A stretch of 64,000 nucleotides of DNA. Source: Arcicella aurantiaca. Its GTDB lineage: Bacteria; Bacteroidota; Bacteroidia; Cytophagales; Spirosomataceae. Under the pieces are notes generated by a model, which saw only the letters and a list, made by a program, of their open reading frames with translations, was not told the origin of the DNA and did not search any database. The DNA lies in NCBI RefSeq assembly GCF_003148625.1, contig NZ_QGGO01000023.1, forward strand, positions 21,166 through 85,165, read 5' to 3'. Both the position numbers and the translations under genes were made by a program. Shown piece by piece: positions 25,947 through 34,862 of this stretch (positions within the stretch are counted from its first letter, which is position 1; each line of letters starts with the position of its first letter).

Positions 25947-26344
25947 ACTTTTGTGGGGGTTTATTTTTCTAAGATTTTAAATTCCACTTTACAATTTGAA
26001 GCCATTTCTGTTCGTAGCAGAGGTGGCTTTTTTTATTGAATTATAGAAATATTTTCTTAGACAAAAGTAATATTAGAATAGTATAATTATTTATCTATAT
26101 TATTCCAATACACTACAATATCAATCAATTTCACAAAACAAGCCCTCATAATAGACAATATGTTCGGCATAAATGGATTTTTTTTGATTACTCGCATCGA
26201 CGCACTTCCTAAAATATCACGGAATTATAAGATTAGTGATTTATATTAAGAGACGTTATCTTTTAAATTGCCTTTGCTTTTCAGAAAAATTTACCCTCAG
26301 TTATTACCAATCTTATACCCATTTTAAAGAGTTGATGCGTACTT

Positions 26345-26645
26345 TATGGAAGTCGTCTTTCAAAAGGCTACGGTTTATACACAAGTATTTGAATATCTAT
26401 TTAGAGCCATAGGCTCGGTTAAATTTTGTAGCGGTGGGTTTTAAATTACCGAAAATGATGCGAAAAGCCATTTTAGAGCCAGATGCTCGACCCATTTTAA
26501 ATGCCTCGTTCCTACGGAACTCAAAAAATGGGCATTTTCATTTTCGGTGGGTTAAAACCCACCGCTACAAAATCGGTCAAGCCTACGGCTTTTTTATTCT
26601 ATAAATTTGTGTATAAACCGTAGCTTTCAAAACGACGACTTCCGT
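26345..26645. repeat. MITE-like inverted-repeat element, copy 2, with nested insertion
   Basis: The outer arms match copy 1 at 8153 (TGGAAGTCGTC ... CGACTTCC). The central AGCCGTAGGC/GGTGGGTT palindrome is split by a second inverted-repeat unit (about 26447-26548, ends ACCGAAAATG and CATTTTCGGT) that contains CCTCGTTCCTACGGAAC. The gene-free region 25947-27153 consists mainly of this element, two hairpins and coding remnants. Confidence 0.72.
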
Positions 26646-26689
26646 TGAGGCTCAGCTACGCAATACCTTTTTTAAATTGTATTATTATT

Positions 26690-26909
26690 GAATTGTTAGA
26701 AAATAAGTACCAACCCTTATCAAATAGAATGCGGCAAAAATTACTTATGAAAAGTTTAGTTTCAAGTAATAATGAGTATGAGAGTTTAATCAAGCCTTTC
26801 AAAATAAGAAGAATATAAAAATAGGCTATCGAAGCAGATGATTGAGCAAAAGCGAATGGCAACGCTCATCAATAATATGTATAAACGGGATTGGTCTGAA
26901 CGAAAATAA
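26690..26909 (+). pseudogene. Possible frameshifted coding remnant
   Basis: The plus strand reads 'LLENKYQPLSNRMRQKLL...' to a stop near 26820, and a second frame then gives 'MIEQKRMATLINNMYKRDW' to a stop at 26909. Together they look like a decayed short gene with one frameshift. There is no recognisable family, and it lies among repeats. Confidence 0.25.
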
Positions 26910-26956
26910 ACCAATCATTTTTGTGAACATAGAAGTCACAAAATGATTGGTTTATT
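26905..26956. repeat. Hairpin with about 21-bp arms
   Basis: The arms 26905-26926 and 26936-26956 (AATAAACCAATCATTTTTGT and its complement) enclose a 9-nt loop. No T-tract follows on either strand, so it is more likely a repeat than a terminator. Confidence 0.6.
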
Positions 26957-27041
26957 ACGTTATGAATTATGGGAAATTTACTCAGAAAGCCCCTTCAATA
27001 GAAATTAGGCGATAAGTAATGAGACAAATTAAAGTGTCATT

Positions 27042-27072
27042 TTAATATTAGACTTCTTGCGAAAGTGTTTTA
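27042..27072. repeat. Half copy of the TAGACTTCCTGCG palindrome
   Basis: TTAGACTTCTTGCGAAAGTG and the following TTTTA match the left arm of the repeats at 8422 and 31715 with one base change, but the right arm is missing. This is probably a deletion remnant. Confidence 0.6.
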
Positions 27073-27153
27073 TCAACTCTATGGACTATGCAATTTGAAC
27101 TATATTTTAAACTGTACGCTACTTACTTTTACCATTAGCATAATTTTAGTTGT

Positions 27154-29544
27154 TTAAAATTCTTTAGAAAACTTATTCTCCATCAATTTGTCTTTCAACA
27201 AAGATTTGAAGGAATACGCATAAGTAATCATAATTGCTCTGGTATCGGCTTTTTGATTTCTAACACTATTAAAATCTGTGCTATAAACATTTGTACCACT
27301 TTGAAGCGTATTAAAAACATCAACAAGCACTAAACCCAATCTTGCATTTCCTTTTCCAAGTTTTTGCTGAAAACCCAAATCAACATTATAAAGTGGAATT
27401 AAACGCCCCTGAGGCGTTGTTTGAGCAGAATTATAATTGCCGATAATCTGTAATTTTCCCCTTTTAGAAACATTAAAATTATTAATAAGTTTTCCGAACC
27501 AGTTAAAAGAACTTTGCACAACATCTGTTGCAATATTACTACCGTTTAGTTCTTGTTGAAACAAGGTTAAACTGGCATTTAAGTCGTAAAACTGCCCAAT
27601 TTTTGTGGTAAAAATGTTTTCTAAACCATAACTATTGGCAGTACCAATATTCACAGGCAAACGCAAAACCACTCCATTTCCCATTGATTGTAAATAAGCT
27701 CTAATGGTGTTTTCAGAATGACGATAAAACAAGTTTGTAGAAAGCGTTGTATTATCCCATTCTTTATTATAGCCCATTTCAAGAGCTTGAATAATTTCAG
27801 GCTTTAAAAAAGGGTTTCCACTGTGCGGATTTAGCACGTCAGTAATATCAACAAATGGGTTCAATTCATCTAATTCTGGACGGTTGATTCTTTTGGCATA
27901 ACTCAATTTCCAAAATTCAGACGCATTTATGGCATAACTAATATTAGCCGTTGGGAAAAACTTTAAATATTGATTAGAAAACTGAGTGCTTTTATTCGTT
28001 GTCTCTCCATTATTGTTTACATTTTCCATTCTTAAACCCAACTCATATTTCAATTTTCCAGCCTCAGAATTACCTATATACGAATGAAAAAGTGCATAAA
28101 AAGCATGAATTTGCTCGTTGAACTTAAAGATATTAGTAGTCGCTGTATTAATTACATAAACATTATCTTTCTTGTCGGCAGCCTCATAATCAGTGGTAAT
28201 GTTACGAAAAGTAGCTTTATAACCTGTTTCTAAAATACCGTTGGTGGTAAGTGGCACGCCATAATCAATGATGATATTTGAAATATTAGAATCTTCATTA
28301 TTATGCGTTCTTTGTAAAAAAGGGCTTCCTGCCAAAGCTAAACTTTCCGCTAAATTTTGGGTGACAATATCTGTATTTTCGTTACTTTTTTCAAGGGAAG
28401 TTGTAATATTTGCCGAGAAAGTTTTTTGTGGATTATCGAATTTTCGGGTATAATTTAAAGCAAATTCACCCACTTTAGCTTTTTGATATTCCCATGAATG
28501 ACGGTCATTTCCAGAGACAAAACCATTATTCGACTTCTGAATAATACTTACTAAATCTTCATCATTATCTTGTGCTTTAAAATTCCCAATCGCTTCAAAA
28601 GCAAAACTATTTTTTTCATTTGGCGAAAAATCAAGGTTCAATTTTAGATTTTGTAATCGCTCCATTCTTTCATCCTTTCTATTTTGATTAATCAGGTAAG
28701 TATCAGGCAAATTAAAGTTAGTACGTTGTGAAGTAATGTTTTTTATTCTTCCCGCAAAACGATTATCATATCCCAAACCTATATTCCATTTCTCCGTTTT
28801 ATGATTTAAAATCAGAGAACTACTCGCTCTACCCCTCGCACCAAAGCCTGCTCCTACCACAATAGCTCCGTTTGTGCCACTTTGATTATTTTTTTTGAGT
28901 TTAATATTGATAATTCCACTCTGTGCGTTGGCATCATATTTGGCAGATGCGTTGTTGATAACTTCAATACTTTCGATGCTACTGGCGGGTATTTGGTCGG
29001 CATTTGCCAGTTTAGAATTTCGCCCGTTAATCAAAATCAAGGGTGTTTTTCCTCGCAAGGTGATAGCTCCATCGGCATCGACGGCAATGGTTGGTGTACT
29101 TTTTAATAGGTCGGTTGCTGTCCCTCCTATTTGTGCGATATTGGCAGCAGCATTTACCACAAAACCTTCATTAGTTTTTTCAATAAGCTTTTTTTGAGTA
29201 GTAACCACAACTTCATTCAACAATTTTGTATCTGTAAAAAGCTGAATATCAGTTAAATTAACCACAGAACTATTGATTTTCTTACTTTGTGACAAATAAC
29301 CAATCAGCGATATTTTCATTAAAAAATCACCCTGTTCTGGCAATTGAAAATGGTATTTTCCAAGCGAATCGGTTACAGCAAAATACAGAACTTTGGTTGT
29401 ATCAATCATTTTAGACAAGGTAACATTCGCAAATTCGACAGGTTGTTGTTTATCAAGGATTCTTCCAGAAAGGCTTATATTTTTTTGGGCAAAAGAGGTT
29501 ATGCTCGTTACGAACAGAATAATGATTATCAGAAATTTCTTCAT
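27154..29544 (-). CDS. Outer membrane beta-barrel family protein (TonB-receptor-like)
   Basis: The 796-residue protein has a signal peptide ('MKKFLIIIILFVTSITSFAQ'), a carboxypeptidase-D-like domain (about 22-105), a reduced plug ('TDLLKSTPTIAVDADGAITL', 'SIESIEVINNASAKYDANAQ') and a large C-terminal barrel of the OMP_b-brl type. Such proteins are common in Bacteroidota beside two-component systems; their cargo is mostly unknown (metal, peptide or sugar). It lies 62 bp downstream of the histidine kinase on the same strand, so the kinase and regulator probably control it. Confidence 0.87.
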   Translation of the reverse strand: MKKFLIIIILFVTSITSFAQKNISLSGRILDKQQPVEFANVTLSKMIDTTKVLYFAVTDSLGKYHFQLPEQGDFLMKISLIGYLSQSKKINSSVVNLTDIQLFTDTKLLNEVVVTTQKKLIEKTNEGFVVNAAANIAQIGGTATDLLKSTPTIAVDADGAITLRGKTPLILINGRNSKLANADQIPASSIESIEVINNASAKYDANAQSGIINIKLKKNNQSGTNGAIVVGAGFGARGRASSSLILNHKTEKWNIGLGYDNRFAGRIKNITSQRTNFNLPDTYLINQNRKDERMERLQNLKLNLDFSPNEKNSFAFEAIGNFKAQDNDEDLVSIIQKSNNGFVSGNDRHSWEYQKAKVGEFALNYTRKFDNPQKTFSANITTSLEKSNENTDIVTQNLAESLALAGSPFLQRTHNNEDSNISNIIIDYGVPLTTNGILETGYKATFRNITTDYEAADKKDNVYVINTATTNIFKFNEQIHAFYALFHSYIGNSEAGKLKYELGLRMENVNNNGETTNKSTQFSNQYLKFFPTANISYAINASEFWKLSYAKRINRPELDELNPFVDITDVLNPHSGNPFLKPEIIQALEMGYNKEWDNTTLSTNLFYRHSENTIRAYLQSMGNGVVLRLPVNIGTANSYGLENIFTTKIGQFYDLNASLTLFQQELNGSNIATDVVQSSFNWFGKLINNFNVSKRGKLQIIGNYNSAQTTPQGRLIPLYNVDLGFQQKLGKGNARLGLVLVDVFNTLQSGTNVYSTDFNSVRNQKADTRAIMITYAYSFKSLLKDKLMENKFSKEF

Positions 29545-29606
29545 TTTTAGAATTTTAAATTATTATGGCACAAATCACTTACTGAATTTTGAAGAAATTT
29601 TGAATT

Positions 29607-30896
29607 TTAGAAAATTATCCTAAAAATATGAAAATCATTTTCGTAAGAATAGCTGATTTGCCAAGTATGCAGGTCGGTTATTTTCTTCACAATGGCTAAA
29701 CCTAAGCCATTTCCTTGCGTAGAAACATTGGTTTTGGCAAAACGATGAAAAAGTTGAGTTTGTGGAATAGCCTCATTTTTGCCTGTATTTTTTACTTCCA
29801 AACTCGTTTGATTTAAACATATTTCAATACTACCACCAACGTCATTATGCCTGATTGCATTGAATAGTAGATTATTTATCAATATTTCGGCAAGGGAAAA
29901 ATTAGCAAAATGAACAGATTTTTCGGCAGATTTTATGTTTAATTTTATTTGTTTAGTATCACATTGTTCTTGCCAAAAATCTAAGTTTGAGATTAATAGG
30001 CTATTCAAATTAACTTCATTTTTATCGAATATTTGTTGGTCGAGCCGACTGAGCAATAATAGATTTTTATTCAACCGACTAAGCCGAGAAGTAGCTTCAT
30101 TTAGCTGCTCCAAAAGTTGCATTTGTTGGTTTGTAAGTTCTGGAACTTGTAAAAATGTATCAATCTTCGACTTTAATATGGCTACGGGGGTTTGGAGTTC
30201 GTGGGCAGCATTTTCGGCAAATTCACGTTGAATTTTATACGATTTACTGACACGATTTACCAAATCAGTTAAAACCGACATCAAACGATTGAATTCATTA
30301 ATATTTGACGTAAAAAATTGGGGAGATGTTTCCGATTTCTCAATTTCAAAGGTTTCTAAAACTGCTAAATTTTGGTAAAATGATTGCCAAATCCTTTTAT
30401 TGAGCCAACGAGTTATCAAGATTGTCCCCAATAAAATGAAAATCAATAACACGATGATAAATTGAATAATTTTCACAAACCAATCTCTTTCTTCGATGAG
30501 GTTTTGTTTAATTTGAACGGTAAAGGGCTTGTTTTCTATTAAAACCGAAGAATATAAAACTCGATAAGGCTCATGTTCATCTACAAGGGTATCGTAAAAA
30601 AATTGCTGTTGAATATAATCTTTGGTGATAATTTGAGCAGTATCAGTTATTTTGAAATCACGATTAAAACGATTCCATTGATAAATATCTGTTGTCTTTA
30701 ATTTTGGTAAAATGTATTTCTGAAATTCGTTTTTCTCTAATTTCAGCCCTTCATCAACATCATCGAGATACAGTTTTTGAAACCAAACGAAAATAATAGG
30801 GATAAAAAGTAACAACAATAAAAATGCAAAAATCAAATAGCCTTTGAGCGTTTGATTTAACAATTTTGATTCTTTTTTGGTAGTTAGCTTTGCCAT
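29607..30896 (-). CDS. Sensor histidine kinase
   Basis: The 429-residue protein has two membrane helices (about 17-37 and 145-168) framing a periplasmic sensor of about 105 residues. The HisKA motif has the phospho-acceptor His at about 232 ('AENAAHELQTPV'); an N-box is in 'INNLLFNAIRHN' and a G-box in 'GNGLGLAIVKKI'. It overlaps the response regulator gene by 13 bp, showing a tight pair. The signal is unknown. It is a classic inner-membrane kinase without hybrid or PAS domains. Confidence 0.95.
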   Translation of the reverse strand: MAKLTTKKESKLLNQTLKGYLIFAFLLLLLFIPIIFVWFQKLYLDDVDEGLKLEKNEFQKYILPKLKTTDIYQWNRFNRDFKITDTAQIITKDYIQQQFFYDTLVDEHEPYRVLYSSVLIENKPFTVQIKQNLIEERDWFVKIIQFIIVLLIFILLGTILITRWLNKRIWQSFYQNLAVLETFEIEKSETSPQFFTSNINEFNRLMSVLTDLVNRVSKSYKIQREFAENAAHELQTPVAILKSKIDTFLQVPELTNQQMQLLEQLNEATSRLSRLNKNLLLLSRLDQQIFDKNEVNLNSLLISNLDFWQEQCDTKQIKLNIKSAEKSVHFANFSLAEILINNLLFNAIRHNDVGGSIEICLNQTSLEVKNTGKNEAIPQTQLFHRFAKTNVSTQGNGLGLAIVKKITDLHTWQISYSYENDFHIFRIIF

Positions 30897-31558
30897 TTAT
30901 ATCCTAATCCGTAAACTGTTTTTATATAGTCGTTTGCCCCTGCGGCTGATATTTTTTTCTTCAGATTTTTAATATGTGCATAGATAAAATCGTGGTTTTC
31001 AAGCATATCAGCCATATCTCCAGAAAGGTATTCTGCTAAAACAGCTTTTGAAAGCACACGGTTTTTATTGCCAATCAGATAAACCATTAGGTCAAATTCT
31101 TTTTTGGTTACATCAATTAATTGTCCATTGACATGAATGGTTTTTGCCAAAATCTCAACCCGAATTTCGTTAAAAATAAGGGTATTATTTCCTTCAAACT
31201 TTTTCCGACGAATAACGGCTTGTATTCTCGCCATCAATTCTGCTAAATGAAACGGTTTCATTAAAAAATCATCTGCTCCTAAATTTAGCCCTTCAATTCT
31301 GATTTCTAAAGTATCTTTTGCAGAAATAATGATAATGCCATCCAGTTTTTGAGCCTCTTTCAATTGTTCGAGAAGAGCCATTCCATTTCCGTCGGGTAAA
31401 CTGAGGTCAAGCAAAATACAGTCATAATCATAACTCTGAATTTTATCGCTGGCATCTTTAAAAGTTGCCACCCATTCACAGATAGTTTCCTGATTACTCA
31501 AGTAATTGATAATATCCAATGCCAAAGTTTTTTCGTCTTCTATTAGTAATATTTTCAT
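30884..31558 (-). CDS. OmpR-family response regulator
   Basis: The 224-residue protein has a receiver domain with phospho-acceptor Asp at about 51 ('LLDLSLPDGNG') and conserved 'MKPFHLAELMARI', followed by a winged-helix Trans_reg_C domain ('VTKKEFDLMVYLIGN', 'VYGLGYKW'). It is first in the operon with the kinase and the outer-membrane barrel gene. It most likely binds upstream of this operon or of the barrel gene. Confidence 0.95.
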   Translation of the reverse strand: MKILLIEDEKTLALDIINYLSNQETICEWVATFKDASDKIQSYDYDCILLDLSLPDGNGMALLEQLKEAQKLDGIIIISAKDTLEIRIEGLNLGADDFLMKPFHLAELMARIQAVIRRKKFEGNNTLIFNEIRVEILAKTIHVNGQLIDVTKKEFDLMVYLIGNKNRVLSKAVLAEYLSGDMADMLENHDFIYAHIKNLKKKISAAGANDYIKTVYGLGYKWQS

Positions 31559-31714
31559 TTGAAAGAAACCGTTTTTATAAATGAATACGTAAAAAAGAGG
31601 GTTTTAGTCTCTAAAAGAGGGTAATTTGGCTATTTATTTACTTTGCTAAAGTAGAACTAAGAACTTCTTTAAAAGTCTTTGTTCAATAAGAGGTCAATAC
31701 TATTACAATGTACT

Positions 31715-31773
31715 TAATAGACTTCCTGCGAAAGTGTTTTAAGTCATAAAACACTTTCGCAGGAAGTCTATTA
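31715..31773. repeat. 27-bp-arm palindromic repeat, copy 2
   Basis: The perfect arms 31715-31741 and 31747-31773 with a 5-nt loop have the same core as 8422-8474. It lies between the response regulator and the plasmid origin and separates two functional modules. Confidence 0.75.
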
Positions 31774-31835
31774 AAGCTCTATTGCCCGACGAAGTTACTA
31801 TTCCTTTTCTATTTGCAATACTCACCGATAGCTTT

Positions 31836-32619
31836 AAACGGAGGTTTTTGTAATTTTTCAAATGAGCAAAACCTCCCTAAAAAATACATTAAGCGGAGAT
31901 TTTTGCAAAAGAAAATAATACTTAATTAACTAATAATCAAACACTTGCGTTTTATTTATTTTATCACAATTAATTAAAACAAGGCAAAATCTATTTAAAG
32001 TATGCAAATACATTTCTTCAAGCGGAGTTTTTTGTCACAAAACATATCTTTAACAACCTAAAAATCAACCACTTACATCAATTGTGGAAAAACACAAAAT
32101 TCTTCTATTTATAATTAAGTTTTTCCCATAGGCTCTAAATTATAATAAGCGGAGATTTTTGCAAAAACAATCATTCGTAATCTACTGTAAATGAACTACT
32201 TACAAATACATGTCGATAATATTCAATACTTTTTTTTCAATAAACAACAAATTATTCTATCTCATAAATGTCATAAGCGGAGTTTTTTGTAAAAAATATT
32301 ATTTCTATTTATTTAAAAATCAATCACTTAGCGATAAAACGGAGATTTTTGTAAGCATTTGAATAGTCAATTATCTTTCTTATTAAGTTCTACTGTGGAT
32401 ATTTTACCAAACAAAAGCTAAAACCTATTATTTTTAGTAATTGGCTCTTGATTTTTATTTAATTTATCAAAATAATTTGTTTGATTTAGGGCGTTCTAAC
32501 TTGTTGATTTTCAATATATTACTGGCATTAAGCGGAGTTTTTTGTAAGCGAAGCGGAGTTTTTTGTAAAAATTTCAAAAATAAGCGGAGTTTTTTGTAGC
32601 GTTAAGCGGAGTTTTTTGT
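31836..32619 (+). other. Iteron-type replication origin
   Basis: Ten direct copies of a 16-bp iteron, consensus AAGCGGAGTTTTTTGT, start at 31836, 31891, 32020, 32147, 32275, 32337, 32530, 32551, 32582 and 32604. The last four are packed 21-31 bp apart next to the initiator gene; the outer ones are dispersed, three of them 127-129 bp apart. A second motif, AATCAACCACTTA-like, follows iterons 2-5 at 43-44 bp (31935, 32063, 32090 plus 100, i.e. 32190, and 32318). An inverted partial iteron is near 31866. The region is very AT-rich. All this matches an iteron-controlled plasmid origin. Confidence 0.88.
32394..32402 (+). promoter_or_regulatory. DnaA-box-like site in the origin
   Basis: TGTGGATAT differs by one base from the DnaA box complement TGTGGATAA. 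It sits between the dispersed and clustered iterons, where host DnaA often assists plasmid opening. Confidence 0.4.
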
Positions 32620-32628
32620 AAAATTGCT

Positions 32629-32636
32629 TATATTTG
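32629..32636 (+). promoter_or_regulatory. -7 box of the initiator gene, next to the last iteron
   Basis: TATATTTG matches TAnnTTTG exactly, ends 24 nt before the Rep start codon and begins 9 nt after the last iteron. Initiator bound to the proximal iterons would overlap the promoter, allowing autorepression. Confidence 0.45.
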
Positions 32637-32660
32637 TTTAACCTAAAAGTTAATACCTAA

Positions 32661-33677
32661 ATGGAAGAATTAATACATATTGAAAGTACCGAAGAAACTT
32701 ATCAAGAGCACCCATTCATACCTAATCGAAAATTAAATTATTTGCCAAATCAAATAATTATCAGTAGTACAAAGTTCACGAGAGTGGAACAGAAACTATT
32801 TGAAATGTTTGTGAATCAAATAAATTACGCCATGATTAAGGCAAATCATTCTCTAATTGTGAGAATACCGATTGTCGAGGTTAAAAAGTTTGTTAGAGCA
32901 AGTCAAATTTTGGAAGTCACGCACTCTATGGCAAGTAAAGTGATGACATTATTCGACATGAATAATCCACAACATCGATTCGCCCACATTCCCATTTTTA
33001 CATTAGTCGCTTATAATCAAGATAATTCTGGCTTCTTGGAGTTTAGAACAAACTCCCTTTTTACGCCATATCTTGCCAGTTTAGGGTCGGAATACACAAA
33101 GTATGACTATAAGACAATTATGGGTTTTAAATCAATCTATTCGTCTTTATTGTACAAATTAGTAAGAATGCAATTAGGGCAACGCAAAACAAATTTCACT
33201 TATTCCGTTATTGGTCTGAAAGCCTTCTTACAAGTAGATAAAAAGTATGATGATTTAAAGGACTTAAAAAGAAATGTATTAGCTCCTGCCATTAAAGAAT
33301 TAGCAGAAATGCCAATTCCTATCGAAATAGAAATTACCAATACAGGCGGAAAAATTAGAAATGTTACCCATTTTGATTTTAAAATAACAACGACTTTAGA
33401 TATTAGTCGAAAAGAGAAAGAAGATTTCAAGTTCGCAGTGGCACAAAATCCAGAAGCTGTTTTTGCTCAAATTGAGCATATTATTCGTTCTGAATATACT
33501 TTCTCAAAGGCACAACAACAACAAATCATTGATACACAGGAGTTATTAAATATTTTTATCAATTTACATCTTGAAATTATTTCAGGAATACACCCACAAA
33601 TCAGAAATAAAACGAAATGGATGTTGGCTTGCTTAGGTTTAATTAATACAAAAATAAATGCTGTAAGCAAGGATTAA
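32661..33677 (+). CDS. Plasmid replication initiator (Rep_3 / RepB family)
   Basis: The 338-residue protein shows the two winged-helix organisation of iteron-binding initiators. The first domain contains 'FTRVEQKLFEMFVNQINY' and 'IVEVKKFVRA', and the second contains 'YKTIMGFKSIYSSLLYKLVR' and 'LKDLKRNVLAPAIKELAE'. The latter matches the conserved 'hxxLrxxVlxPAixEI' segment of the family. It lies directly downstream of ten iterons, its presumed binding sites, and faces parAB. It initiates replication by opening the origin and loading host helicase, and probably controls copy number through iteron handcuffing. Confidence 0.92.
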   Translation: MEELIHIESTEETYQEHPFIPNRKLNYLPNQIIISSTKFTRVEQKLFEMFVNQINYAMIKANHSLIVRIPIVEVKKFVRASQILEVTHSMASKVMTLFDMNNPQHRFAHIPIFTLVAYNQDNSGFLEFRTNSLFTPYLASLGSEYTKYDYKTIMGFKSIYSSLLYKLVRMQLGQRKTNFTYSVIGLKAFLQVDKKYDDLKDLKRNVLAPAIKELAEMPIPIEIEITNTGGKIRNVTHFDFKITTTLDISRKEKEDFKFAVAQNPEAVFAQIEHIIRSEYTFSKAQQQQIIDTQELLNIFINLHLEIISGIHPQIRNKTKWMLACLGLINTKINAVSKD

Positions 33678-33750
33678 ACAGCTTCGGGAAAAAGGATTTA
33701 TGGAATTATGAATGACGAGTTTTTATTAAAATCTATTTCAAGATAACTTT

Positions 33751-33795
33751 ACACAAAAAAGAGGGGCATCAATGTACAATACATTAATACCCCTC
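33751..33795 (-). terminator. Terminator of the parAB transcript
   Basis: A stem formed by 33761-33776 and 33780-33795 (GAGGGGCATC paired with the TACCCCTC side) is followed on the minus strand by TTTTTTGTG. It sits 12 bp beyond the parB stop and also separates convergent rep and par genes. Confidence 0.8.
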
Positions 33796-33806
33796 TCCTA
33801 TTCTTG

Positions 33807-34850
33807 TTAATTCTTCATTAACTTTTTCTTATACTTTAAGATTTCCTCAATCAATTTATCACAGTCTTCAGCCCGATTTATCGTCTTGACCATTTGAATA
33901 AGTTTGTCTTGATTTTTATTGGTTTGAACTTCCAATTTTGCTACTTCAACGCTAACATTCGGAGAGGTCAATAAATCATCAATTTGGGTCAGAAGAGTAT
34001 CCGATTCTTTTAATTTCCCGATTTCAATAATTGTACTTTTATTGACAGGCGATTTCCCTTGTAATATATCATTTTTAATTTCAGCAGGAAGTCGGTCTAA
34101 TCCTTTTGCAAAATCTGCATCACGGCGAATCGTCTTTTCATTTACATTAAATTGTTCCGCTAATTGTTCTGAAAGACTCGCTTTTTTCACCGTCTGGACA
34201 TTTTGTCCACTCGGTTGATTTTGCTCATTAAACGGAGATGTTTCTTCTGTATTTTTCACCGTCTGGACATTTTGTCCACTCGGTTGGTTTTGGTCATCGT
34301 TTTGAGGTGTTTCTTCCGTATTATCCACCGTCTGGACATTTTGTCCACTCGGTGGATTTGATGTAAATTTTCCTCCATCTCCTCTTTGTATTTGGCTATT
34401 TTTCAGAGAGTTATATTTTAATCCACGAAAATAAGAAATTTGTTCTACCGATAAGTTTCTTCGTCCTAATTGATGGTCAATCATGTAGTCAAAAACCTTA
34501 TCGAAATTGGCAAATTCTACCACTACAATTTTAAAATCGATATTAAATTTCTGACAAATTTCATAACGGTTATGTCCATCAATTAAAACAAAACAAGGCT
34601 CGTCAGATAAACCTGCATTAGGCTGAGCAATATTAAGTGTAGTTTCCCAAACGGTTAAAGCATCTTTACAGCCAAACTCCAAAATATTTTGTTCGAGCTG
34701 CTTTTTTTCGTCGGGTAAAAGAGGCGGAATAAATCTTTTTATCTCTTCTAAAATGATTATATCTTTTTTTATTTTTTCAGTCTGAGAATACATCGCTGCT
34801 GGCGTAGATGCTTTTGTATTAACCATTGCAGACATAAAGTTTTTTGCCAT
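33807..34850 (-). CDS. parB: ParB-like partition protein with internal repeats
   Basis: The 347-residue protein has an N-terminal ParB/Srx domain (about 40-140, 'FVLIDGHNRYEICQKF', 'DHQLGRRNLSVEQISYF') and an HTH domain (about 225-260, 'SLSEQLAEQFNVNEKTIRRD'). Between them (about 160-225) lie three 23-residue repeats starting 'PSGQNVQTV'. At DNA level each repeat carries a perfect palindrome. The gene is 12 bp downstream of parA in one operon. It would bind a centromere and stimulate ParA. The repeat linker is unusual for ParB and may vary between strains. Confidence 0.88.
   Translation of the reverse strand: MAKNFMSAMVNTKASTPAAMYSQTEKIKKDIIILEEIKRFIPPLLPDEKKQLEQNILEFGCKDALTVWETTLNIAQPNAGLSDEPCFVLIDGHNRYEICQKFNIDFKIVVVEFANFDKVFDYMIDHQLGRRNLSVEQISYFRGLKYNSLKNSQIQRGDGGKFTSNPPSGQNVQTVDNTEETPQNDDQNQPSGQNVQTVKNTEETSPFNEQNQPSGQNVQTVKKASLSEQLAEQFNVNEKTIRRDADFAKGLDRLPAEIKNDILQGKSPVNKSTIIEIGKLKESDTLLTQIDDLLTSPNVSVEVAKLEVQTNKNQDKLIQMVKTINRAEDCDKLIEEILKYKKKLMKN
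34191..34351. repeat. Three 69-bp in-frame repeats, each with a palindrome (candidate parS)
   Basis: TGGACATTTTGTCCA, a perfect inverted repeat with 3-nt centre, occurs at 34195-34209, 34264-34278 and 34333-34347. Each is framed by ACCG and CGGT, extending the symmetry to 27 bp with two mismatched positions per arm. Spacing is exactly 69 bp, so the frame is kept. Regularly spaced palindromes beside parAB are what a partition site looks like. Confidence 0.7.
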
Positions 34851-34862
34851 TGAAATAAGTAT

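Noticed and set aside
25998..26034. AAGCCA/TGGCTT hairpin with T-run as a terminator
   Set aside because: It would act on the plus strand, where no gene precedes it; it lies in the promoter region of the minus-strand TonB receptor, so its role is unclear.
34242..34252. AAACGGAGATG-like word inside parB as an extra iteron
   Set aside because: The T-run and TTGT end are missing and it is isolated from the origin, so it is a chance partial match.
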